From Candidatus Kapaibacterium sp. (GTDB lineage: Bacteria > Bacteroidota > Ignavibacteria > Palsa-1295), in the NCBI GenBank assembly GCA_025450975.1, contig JANWLI010000009.1:1-21799 (forward strand): a DNA stretch of 21,799 nucleotides. The letters run 5' to 3'. The position numbers and the translations under genes were made by a program. Below, one piece after another: positions 14,720-20,568 of the stretch (position 1 is its first letter; the number at the start of each line of letters is the position of its first letter). The notes under the pieces are model-generated. The model searched no databases, was not told the DNA's origin, and saw only the letters and a program-made list of their open reading frames with translations.

Positions 14720-15817
14720 TTACTTACAATCCTCGCAGGAAAAACTAACATCGTCAAGGTAGACTGAACCTTGGCGAAATAACCCACAGCCAAATTCTAT
14801 TGTTTCAGCATCGTTGTCAACAACTTTGGTGATCGTATATTCTTTCCATTGGTTTGATTCAATACGCTCATCACCTTTTTGATTATAAAGCATCATATCG
14901 CCAGGTTGCCGTAATCTGAGAAACAAACTCCCCCATCCTTCAAGATCTTCGTCAAGATCCGCACGTGCGAAGGCTTTAACAGTGACTCGCTTGCCGCGAT
15001 ATGGTTTTGCATCGATTGCCTGGATTATGGTGCCACATTCCATACGATTGAAACCTGTTGACATGATTTTCGCACATTGCTTTCCACCATGTGGTTCGTT
15101 TGCAGAGAGTTTTACTTTATAGCTCGTTAGTCCTTTGGAAATTACCCACCCCTTTCTGTCATCTGTGTCGAATTCGCTACTTTCAAAATCAAGATTGACT
15201 GGGTTGGCAGAAGGTGCTGCGGTCTTTACACGTTTCAGTGGCTTATACGGGCTTTCGTAGGGGATGCCTTCGGGATCAGTAAAACTTACATCATCGACGT
15301 ATATCTTACCTTCGCCATGCATCATGCAACCAATGGCAATGCCCCGGGCATCATCGTCGACAATGCCGGTTATCGTGTATTCCTTCCAAACAGGGGATAT
15401 AATGGGGCGATCATGCATATTATCGAAAAAGCCCTTTTTCTTATTTGTACGGTCGACACGTAGCCACAATTGTGCATTACCCAGTGGTAGTTTTGCTTCT
15501 GAGCGTACATAGGCCTTGTATGTTATTTTCTTGCCACGATAAGGAGTAGCGTCGATATATTGCATAACATTGCCAAAACCATTCGGTTCGCTTCGAAGCG
15601 ATGAGACTTCGACACATTGCTTCCCGCTGTGGGGGTTATGGGATGTAAGTTTAACCTGGTAATCTTTTATCGATGGCGGAGCAAACCATCCGGCCATACC
15701 GAGAGACACAAGTTCATCTTCAAAATCCAAATTTTGTGGCTCAGTGCTTTGTGCTAAAATGTCCGATACCAGTATGCCGCAAAGCAATGTTACAACGAAA
15801 GAAGAAATGAATTTCAT
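14720..15817 (-). CDS. Secreted protein with two tandem carbohydrate-binding-like (jelly-roll) domains
   Basis: A 365-residue protein. The signal peptide ends ILA-Q (cleavage after about residue 22). The mature part is an internal duplication: domain A ~27-185 and domain B ~205-362. Both follow one plan: NLDFE, GW, a Y-x-VKL strand, PH-x-GKQC, an I-x-A-x-PYRGK strand, LRLR-like strand, WKEYTIT, D-D/N-A, and a final Y-x-DDVSF. This resembles the galactose-binding-like/CBM4_9-type jelly-roll used for sugar or cell-surface binding; no catalytic domain is present. The two cysteines per domain (GKQC and GC) are conserved between copies and could form a disulfide. It ends SFSCEDCK, without a T9SS tail. 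It is less G+C rich than its neighbours (23 of 60 in 15061-15120). Confidence 0.78.
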   Translation of the reverse strand: MKFISSFVVTLLCGILVSDILAQSTEPQNLDFEDELVSLGMAGWFAPPSIKDYQVKLTSHNPHSGKQCVEVSSLRSEPNGFGNVMQYIDATPYRGKKITYKAYVRSEAKLPLGNAQLWLRVDRTNKKKGFFDNMHDRPIISPVWKEYTITGIVDDDARGIAIGCMMHGEGKIYVDDVSFTDPEGIPYESPYKPLKRVKTAAPSANPVNLDFESSEFDTDDRKGWVISKGLTSYKVKLSANEPHGGKQCAKIMSTGFNRMECGTIIQAIDAKPYRGKRVTVKAFARADLDEDLEGWGSLFLRLRQPGDMMLYNQKGDERIESNQWKEYTITKVVDNDAETIEFGCGLFRQGSVYLDDVSFSCEDCK

Positions 15818-15942
15818 AATAAGTATGTAAAATCTATGTTGGGAATCGCAGCCGGATTATGAAAGATTCCTACATGAATGTATGCATTAGATTGATAAAA
15901 GTCCGTAAAACCCTAATCCCATGAGCCTTGTTGTACTCGCCC

Positions 15943-16575
15943 ATGACCCTCGAACAAAAAGCTATTGAGTTCTTCATTAAGGAGAACGTCCTGACCTTCG
16001 GAGACTTCGTACTCAAAAGCGGCCGCCGCTCGCCGTACTTTTTTAATACGGGAAAACTCTGCTCTGCGACGCAGCTTGCAACGCTCGGCGGGCTCTATGC
16101 GGAGAAATTCCGGATGGAAAGTGTCTTTAACGAGACGACGGTGATCTTCGGCTCGGCCTATAAAGGCATTCCGATCTCCGTTGCCACGGCGATCGCACTT
16201 GCCGGCACCGACCGCGCCGGCGTCCGGGCCGTCAGCGACCGCAAGGAAGCCAAGACGCACGGCGACACCAGCTCGTTCTTAGGCGAGATCAAAGCCGGCG
16301 ACAAGGCTGTCATCGTCGACGACGTCATGACGACCGGCGGCACGAAGTACGAGGCCATCGCGAAGCTCCGCGAAGTCGGCTGTGAACCCGTCGGCCTCAT
16401 CATCGCCTTCGACCGCGCCGAGCCGCCCGAAGGCTCGCAGATCACAGCAAAAGAAGCCTTCGAAAACGAGACAAAGCTGCCGGTCTTTGCGCTGGCATCG
16501 GTCCATGATATTGTGAAGGTAAATCCGGACTTCGGTGCTGTTCTCGAACAGTATCTGGATACGGTAAGGGCGTAG
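15943..16575 (+). CDS. pyrE: Orotate phosphoribosyltransferase
   Basis: A 210-residue enzyme that couples orotate with PRPP to give orotidine 5'-phosphate in pyrimidine synthesis. The PRPP-binding signature AVIVDDVMTTGGT lies at residues 122-134 with D126/D127. The N-terminus LTFGDFVLKSGRRSPYFFNTG is family-typical, and RKEAKTHGDTSS is the flexible catalytic loop contributing a lysine across the dimer. The start ATG 15943 is preferred: the TTG at 15928 would add five residues of no recognised kind. Upstream lies GTAAAACCCTA (15905-15915), also found before the RNA candidate at 17576. Downstream is a dispersed repeat rather than another pyrimidine gene. Confidence 0.95.
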   Translation: MTLEQKAIEFFIKENVLTFGDFVLKSGRRSPYFFNTGKLCSATQLATLGGLYAEKFRMESVFNETTVIFGSAYKGIPISVATAIALAGTDRAGVRAVSDRKEAKTHGDTSSFLGEIKAGDKAVIVDDVMTTGGTKYEAIAKLREVGCEPVGLIIAFDRAEPPEGSQITAKEAFENETKLPVFALASVHDIVKVNPDFGAVLEQYLDTVRA

Positions 16576-16588
16576 CGCTATACACATC

Positions 16589-16645
16589 GTCATTCTGAGG
16601 ATGGTCGCGAAAGCGACCGCCCGAGAATCCCTTGATGTCTTGTAG
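16589..16645. repeat. Dispersed intergenic repeat, copy 2, with internal GAAA-loop hairpin
   Basis: It begins GTCATTCTGAG and ends CTTGATGTCTTGTAG, matching the ends of the copy at 13848-13887. The centre differs: GGTCGC-GAAA-GCGACC forms a 6-bp stem with a GNRA loop at 16603-16618. No T-run follows, so it is unlikely to be a simple terminator for pyrE. Confidence 0.7.
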
Positions 16646-16665
16646 TCATCATCTATACAAACACC

Positions 16666-16696
16666 GACGTCCGACCGTCTGACCGTCTGACCGTCC
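16666..16696. repeat. Short tandem repeat of GACCGTCT units
   Basis: The 8-mer GACCGTCT is repeated at 16673-16680 and 16681-16688, with GACCGTCC at 16689-16696 and a partial unit GACGTCC at 16666-16672. It sits in the spacer between pyrE and the dioxygenase gene. No function is evident. Confidence 0.75.
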
Positions 16697-16744
16697 GCCC
16701 CCGCCCCTCGCACTAATTTTTCACAAAAACCGTTATCCCCCCAT

Positions 16745-17335
16745 ATGGCCGGAAGCCTTCAATCCCTCATCGCTGCCTTAGATGCTGCCACAGATTTCTC
16801 GATGGAGAACCTGGAGCGCATGATGGCAGAAAACCTACCGTCGGAACAAGAGATCTGTGACGCTGCTGCAGCAACGCTGCCGTATGGTCGCACACCGCTC
16901 AAAGCTACTCCGCACTACGAACTGATCATCGGCTGCTGGCCCCGTAACGGCTGGTGCGATGCGCACGATCACGGCACTGCCGTCGGCGTTGTGCACTCGT
17001 ATTCCGGAGCCGTCGAGCACTTCCGCTACGAGCTTAACGGCGCCAACCTCGATCTCGTCGAGCATGTCACGATCGCAAAAGGGGAGACGGCCCGCCTCGA
17101 GAAGGAAATGATCCATGCCCTGCAGAACGTTTCCTCCGACGATCCGTATATCGCCCTCCATCTCTATGCTCCGCCGACTTCGAACGTACGCGTCTTCGAT
17201 CTGCGCAACGGGACTATTTACCACGTGACCGACGAGAGCGCTGCATTAATTCCGAACGATGAGCGCTTCATCGCCCGCAAGGAAGAAAAAGTTTTTACCT
17301 ATAGGAATCTCGTAAAGACGAAAGTCGAAGTCTAA
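16745..17335 (+). CDS. Cysteine dioxygenase-type thiol dioxygenase (cupin)
   Basis: A 196-residue cupin of the cysteine dioxygenase family, which adds O2 to a small thiol to give a sulfinic acid. Iron ligands are visible: H74 and H76 in AHDHG, and H124 in EMIHAL. R49 matches the substrate-carboxylate arginine, and Y141 in LHLYAPP the catalytic tyrosine. G81 stands where mammalian enzymes have the crosslinking cysteine, as usual in bacterial members. GTIYHVTDE near residue 156 is a typical family end. L-cysteine or 3-mercaptopropionate are both possible substrates. ATG 16745 fits the start of family members. The 15-nt gap to the next small gene suggests co-transcription. Confidence 0.9.
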   Translation: MAGSLQSLIAALDAATDFSMENLERMMAENLPSEQEICDAAAATLPYGRTPLKATPHYELIIGCWPRNGWCDAHDHGTAVGVVHSYSGAVEHFRYELNGANLDLVEHVTIAKGETARLEKEMIHALQNVSSDDPYIALHLYAPPTSNVRVFDLRNGTIYHVTDESAALIPNDERFIARKEEKVFTYRNLVKTKVEV

Positions 17336-17350
17336 AGAAAGGGATGTAAG

Positions 17351-17557
17351 ATGGCGGCTCAGCTTCTCGTGCTTCTTCTCGGACCTGTCGGCGATGGAGA
17401 GTATTTCCAACTTGCGCTTCTCGGGATGGGTGTGCTTTGTGTTGTCTACTGCACGGTGTATGTAGTGTTCAGAAGGATGCGTATCCGCAAAGCTGCTGCT
17501 CAAGCAGAAGCCGAAGCGTTGAGCAGTTCAGATCTTACAGATCTTCCAAGTCACTGA
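17351..17557 (+). CDS. Small single-TM membrane protein
   Basis: A 68-residue protein with one strong hydrophobic segment (residues ~19-41, YFQLALLGMGVLCVVYCTVYVVF) followed by RRMRIRK, which by the positive-inside rule places the C-terminus in the cytoplasm. The C-terminal end is acidic/Ala-rich. An AAGGGA about 10 nt upstream of ATG 17351 serves as a possible ribosome binding site. It follows the dioxygenase gene by 15 nt. I do not recognise a family. The presence of a good ribosome binding site and membrane topology argues for a real gene. Confidence 0.6.
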   Translation: MAAQLLVLLLGPVGDGEYFQLALLGMGVLCVVYCTVYVVFRRMRIRKAAAQAEAEALSSSDLTDLPSH

Positions 17558-17560
17558 TTC

Positions 17561-17592
17561 TTTGTAACTAAGAGTGTAAAACCCTACTTTTG
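17561..17592 (+). promoter_or_regulatory. Bacteroidota-type promoter (TTTG - N20 - TACTTTTG)
   Basis: TTTG at 17561-17564 and TACTTTTG at 17585-17592 are separated by 20 nt, matching the Bacteroidota sigma-factor consensus (TTG, 17-23 nt, TAnnTTTG). Transcription would begin near 17598 and enter the RNA candidate. GTAAAACCCTA just before/at the -7 box also occurs before pyrE. Confidence 0.6.
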
Positions 17593-17597
17593 CCACG

Positions 17598-17732
17598 TAG
17601 GTTGGTAAACCAACAGAAGAAAATTTTTGTAGTTAGTATAGGCAATTGTACCAAGCCAAATAATGTGGGGAGTGGCTCGGTGAAATTGCTTGTAATGGGT
17701 ATGCCGAAGTGGCGACACTTCGGCATTTTTTT
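17598..17732 (+). ncRNA. Candidate small RNA or terminator-type leader RNA, about 135 nt
   Basis: Between a consensus promoter and an intrinsic terminator lies a stretch that codes for no convincing protein but is highly structured. A 5' hairpin GTTGG-TAAA-CCAAC (17601-17614) is followed by an A/U-rich linker, then a long hairpin: 17637-17647 pairs with 17684-17694 over 11 continuous base pairs (including two G-U), then ACC/GGT (17650-17652 with 17679-17681) and AGCCA/TGGCT (17654-17658 with 17673-17677) around a 14-nt loop. The terminator hairpin follows. No match to 6S, SRP, tmRNA, T-box or common riboswitch motifs was noticed. It may act alone or control the exported-protein gene at 17758. 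Confidence 0.55.
17701..17732 (+). terminator. Strong intrinsic terminator
   Basis: An 11-bp perfect stem (17701-17711 with 17716-17726) closed by a GCGA tetraloop and followed by seven T residues (17726-17732). It lies 25 nt before the ATG of the next gene. Confidence 0.85.
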
Positions 17733-17757
17733 GCCACTGTCGTGTTGTTGGAATTCT

Positions 17758-18252
17758 ATGCTGCGATCCCTTTTCTGTGCCGTTCTCCTAAGTGCTGCCG
17801 CTTCAGGTCTCGTTGCTCAGACCCGTCCCGATATCGACACGGTAACGCTCTATAACCTCGTTCCGGGGATCAAGGTCGAAGATATCGATCCGCGCGTCGA
17901 TGCGCCGCTCGATACAATGGTATGGGATAACCAGAATCATAACGGCATCATCAAGTTTGTGCGTGCCTACCAGGGAATTCACGGTGAATATCGCCTTGCT
18001 GTCGACTGGGGCACGGTCTCGCAAGTCATCTTCACTGCGCCGGTAAAGAATCCGGATGAAACATCGAATATGTATAAGCGTCTGTCCGAGCTGTGTATGG
18101 GCATCTACGGCGAGCCGGATGTTAACTATTATAATGCACCGTTCCGCGAAATGCGCTGGGAGGGCCTCAAGCAGTCGGTGAGTGTGAAGACCAAGGACGG
18201 TTCGACTTATGTCTCGCTTGTCCTAAGCAAATTCGAAGGTCACCGCCGTTAA
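17758..18252 (+). CDS. Exported protein of unknown function
   Basis: A 164-residue protein starting at ATG 17758 with a clean signal peptide (MLRSLFCAVLLSAAASGLVA, then Q: cleavage after residue 20). The mature chain (TRPDIDTVTLYNLVPGIKVEDIDPR ... LSELCMGIYGEPDVNYYNAP ... YVSLVLSKFEG) looks like a small alpha/beta periplasmic domain; the C-terminal half resembles helix-strand pairs that compare GEP and WEG motifs, but I recognise no family. The in-frame extension back to 17590 would run through the RNA candidate and its terminator and is rejected. Its stop overlaps that of the minus-strand small gene. Expression may depend on read-through of the terminator 25 nt upstream or on a separate promoter. 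Confidence 0.8.
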   Translation: MLRSLFCAVLLSAAASGLVAQTRPDIDTVTLYNLVPGIKVEDIDPRVDAPLDTMVWDNQNHNGIIKFVRAYQGIHGEYRLAVDWGTVSQVIFTAPVKNPDETSNMYKRLSELCMGIYGEPDVNYYNAPFREMRWEGLKQSVSVKTKDGSTYVSLVLSKFEGHRR

Positions 18253-18386
18253 AAATTCATAGTTGACGCTAGCAGGTACAGGCAGCCGATCCAGAGTCCC
18301 AGACCGATAATTGCCCGCACGACCATTCCTTTCGATGAATCCCGTTCCAATACGACGTGTATCTCTCGGTTGTTAATGCTTCTCAT
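18249..18386 (-). CDS. Putative 45-residue single-TM membrane protein
   Basis: Starting at ATG 18386, the protein MRSINNREIHVVLERDSSKG is followed by GMVVRAIIGLGLWIGCLYLLA-type hydrophobic sequence, one C-terminal membrane helix. AGAGGA is placed about 10 nt upstream of this ATG, and a promoter-like pair (18420-18447) leaves a short leader of about 27 nt. A longer ORF from 18554 adds 56 residues that include His/Phe-rich, non-coding-looking sequence, so the short form is preferred. The stop overlaps the stop of the convergent gene by 2 nt (the TTA/TAA shared bases). No family recognised. Confidence 0.45.
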   Translation of the reverse strand: MRSINNREIHVVLERDSSKGMVVRAIIGLGLWIGCLYLLASTMNF

Positions 18387-18419
18387 GTTCAGTAGTCCTC
18401 TCATGGTTGTAAGTACACG

Positions 18420-18447
18420 TAAATGTATATGGGGGTAGCAGAAACAA
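18420..18447 (-). promoter_or_regulatory. Bacteroidota-type promoter (minus strand, TTG - N17 - TACATTTA)
   Basis: On the minus strand TTG (18447-18445) is followed after 17 nt by TACATTTA (18427-18420), one base from TAnnTTTG. A start near 18413 would give a short leader to the ATG at 18386. Confidence 0.4.
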
Positions 18448-18599
18448 CTTTTGGGCCATCGAATATGGAGGTGGTCAAAGTGATCGAAAATCCGTAAAAC
18501 ATGTAATTTCCCTCGGGCTTCGACCAATCTTCCTGAGTGTAGAAATACCTTCAATCCTTTCGCGTTTCATGGTGTTAAAGGCGTCTCGAAAAAAAATAC

Positions 18600-19700
18600 A
18601 TGGGATTACAATGTGGAATTGTCGGCTTGCCGAATGTTGGTAAGTCTACGCTTTTTAATGCGATCACGGCAACCAGCAATGCCGCCGCCGAAAATTATCC
18701 GTTCTGTACGATCGAGCCGAATACGGGAGTCGTGACCGTCCCCGATACGCGCCTGAATCGCCTGACAGATCTCTATAAACCGAAGCGCGAGCTTCCGGCA
18801 ACGATCGAGTTCGTCGATATTGCCGGCCTCGTCAAAGGCGCTGCACAGGGCGAAGGACTCGGCAACCAGTTTCTCTCCCATATCCGCGACGTCGATGCCA
18901 TCCTCCACGTTGTTCGCTGCTTCGACGATGAGAACGTCATCCACGTCGATGGCTCGGTAAGTCCGGCGCGCGATATCGAGATCATCAATGCAGAGTTGAT
19001 CCTCAAAGATATCGACACCGTCGAAAAGAAACTCGATGGCGTGCAGCGCAAAACGCGCACAGGCGATGCAAAGGCAAAGGTCGAAGCCGAGTTTTATACG
19101 AAGGTCCGCGACCACCTCGGCGCGATGAAGCTTGCACGAAGCGTCGAGATCGCAAACGAAGACGAAGCGTTCTGGATGCGCGACATGCACCTGATCACCC
19201 GCAAGCCCGTCATGTTCATTGCCAACACCGATGAGCATGGAGTGCTGAAAGGCAATAAGTACATCGACGAAGTAAAGCGCATCGCAAAAGAGGAGAACGC
19301 AAAAATTGTTGCCCTCTGCGCAAAGATCGAGATGGAGTTAGCCGAACTTCCCGAAGACGAGCGTATCGCATTTTTAGCAGAAATGGGCATGAATGAGCCC
19401 GGTCTGCATGCTGTTGTTCGTACGGCCTATGATCTTCTCGGCTTGCAGACCTATTTCACCTGTGGCGAACAGGAGACGCGCGCCTGGACCGTCCGCAAAG
19501 GGGCAAAAGCGCCCGAAGCGGCAGGTGTGATCCACACCGACTTCGAAAAGGGCTTTATTCGTGCGGAAGTGATTAAATATGAAGACCTTATGCGCCTCGG
19601 CAGCGAAACATCCGTCAAAGAAGCGGGTTTACTTCGTAGTGAGGGCAAGGAATACATCGTCGAAGATGGCGATGTCATGCACTTCCGTTTTAACGTCTAG
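18600..19700 (+). CDS. ychF: Redox-regulated ATPase YchF (OLA1 family)
   Basis: A 366-residue protein, normal length for YchF. G1 is GLPNVGKST (residues 9-17), the switch/G3 region DIAGLVKGAAQGEGLGNQFL is the YchF signature, and the G4 region is IANTDE rather than the NKxD of GTPases, which is why this Obg-related protein prefers ATP. The middle helical domain (~residues 130-195) and the C-terminal TGS-like domain ending ADV-type EYIVEDGDVMHFRFNV are intact. YchF binds ribosomes and is linked to stress responses. It starts at ATG 18600, preceded by an A-rich tract instead of a Shine-Dalgarno sequence. Confidence 0.98.
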   Translation: MGLQCGIVGLPNVGKSTLFNAITATSNAAAENYPFCTIEPNTGVVTVPDTRLNRLTDLYKPKRELPATIEFVDIAGLVKGAAQGEGLGNQFLSHIRDVDAILHVVRCFDDENVIHVDGSVSPARDIEIINAELILKDIDTVEKKLDGVQRKTRTGDAKAKVEAEFYTKVRDHLGAMKLARSVEIANEDEAFWMRDMHLITRKPVMFIANTDEHGVLKGNKYIDEVKRIAKEENAKIVALCAKIEMELAELPEDERIAFLAEMGMNEPGLHAVVRTAYDLLGLQTYFTCGEQETRAWTVRKGAKAPEAAGVIHTDFEKGFIRAEVIKYEDLMRLGSETSVKEAGLLRSEGKEYIVEDGDVMHFRFNV

Positions 19701-19724
19701 CGCCACCCCCTTTGGCGTGATTCT

Positions 19725-19755
19725 TGTTTCGTACTGCTGGGACTGTTACGAAACA
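19725..19755. repeat. 9-bp perfect inverted repeat upstream of an outer-membrane gene
   Basis: TGTTTCGTA (19725-19733) and TACGAAACA (19747-19755) are separated by 13 nt, 57 nt before the next ATG. It could be an operator or a hairpin ending the ychF transcript; it lacks a T-run. Confidence 0.4.
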
Positions 19756-19812
19756 CTTCAGAAACGGAGTTGTAACTTTCGTACCCTTTGACTCGTTAAT
19801 TTTAGTAAGGTT

Positions 19813-20499
19813 ATGAAGACGATCGTACGTTTCGGCATTATTTCCCTCATTGTGGCGACACTTGCTCCCCGCATGATGGCTCAGGTTGCCGCAACGCCCG
19901 ATCCCGGAGTTCGTCAGGACTCCGTCATCATTTTCTCGACGCCTCGTCCGCTCATAGAAACCGAAGAGCCACTTTCGGCACGCCGCAACTCCTGGGGATT
20001 TTCCGCATCGATCAGTGACTTTGGTTTTGGTGCAGGCATGTACTACAAGCACTTGCTCGCCCGTAATCTTTCCGCAGGCGTAACGCTCGATATCGGCGGC
20101 GCAAAAGGCTCGAAAGAATTTGCTTCCGAATCAGAATTGAAAGTGAATCGCATCTACGTGATGCCGCTCATTGTCAATCTCCAGTATCGCGTACTTGCCG
20201 ATGTACTTTCCGAAGGCCTGCGCCCGTATCTTACCGTTGGCGCCGGTCCGTCAATCGTTATGGCAACGAACGCGCAGGAAGATTTCTTCACGTCGTTCGG
20301 CAATGCGGCATTCACAACAACCGTCGGCGGATACTTCGGCTTCGGTGCAAACTTCGGCCTCGACCCGAAAACAAATTTTGGCGCAAGCCTGCGCTATTAC
20401 ATCATTCCGTATGACCGCGGCATCGAGTCCACCCGCGGCCGCTTCCTGACAGATTTCAATGGCGTCTCGCTTACCGTAACCTACGGGTTTAACTGGTAA
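19813..20499 (+). CDS. Predicted outer-membrane beta-barrel protein
   Basis: A 228-residue protein with signal peptide ending MMA-Q (cleavage after residue 23). The mature part has a short Pro-rich linker and then about eight amphipathic strands (SWGFSASISDFGFGAGMYYKHLL, LSAGVTLDIGGAKG, IYVMPLIVNLQYRVL, LRPYLTVGAGPSIVM, TTVGGYFGFGANFGL, TNFGASLRYYIIPYD), ending in TVTYGFNW with a terminal aromatic residue for barrel insertion. This is the small OmpW/porin-like barrel layout that is common in Bacteroidota; substrate unknown. It is followed 69 nt later by an OmpA-like protein on the same strand. Confidence 0.85.
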   Translation: MKTIVRFGIISLIVATLAPRMMAQVAATPDPGVRQDSVIIFSTPRPLIETEEPLSARRNSWGFSASISDFGFGAGMYYKHLLARNLSAGVTLDIGGAKGSKEFASESELKVNRIYVMPLIVNLQYRVLADVLSEGLRPYLTVGAGPSIVMATNAQEDFFTSFGNAAFTTTVGGYFGFGANFGLDPKTNFGASLRYYIIPYDRGIESTRGRFLTDFNGVSLTVTYGFNW

Positions 20500-20537
20500 G
20501 CTCCGGTAACAACTCAGAATTTTCGAAGTTACTCATC

Positions 20538-20564
20538 ACATGACGATACATTTTAGTGTCATGT
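20538..20564. repeat. 7-bp inverted repeat before the OmpA-like gene
   Basis: ACATGAC (20538-20544) and GTCATGT (20558-20564) flank a 13-nt A/T-rich spacer and end 4 nt before ATG 20569. It could mask the start region in the mRNA or bind a regulator. Weak evidence only. Confidence 0.3.
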
Positions 20565-20568
20565 AGAT

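Noticed and set aside
16666..16696. Possible CRISPR or iteron array
   Set aside because: The units are only 8 bases, directly adjacent and few.
17590..17757. In-frame N-terminal extension of the exported protein
   Set aside because: It would cross the promoter-driven RNA and a strong terminator, and would bury the signal peptide that starts at 17758.
18606..19238. A 210-codon minus-strand frame inside ychF
   Set aside because: Antisense shadow; the plus frame has complete YchF G motifs.
19701..19722. CGCCA/TGGCG hairpin after ychF as intrinsic terminator
   Set aside because: The stem is just 5 bp and the following T content is poor; too weak to call.
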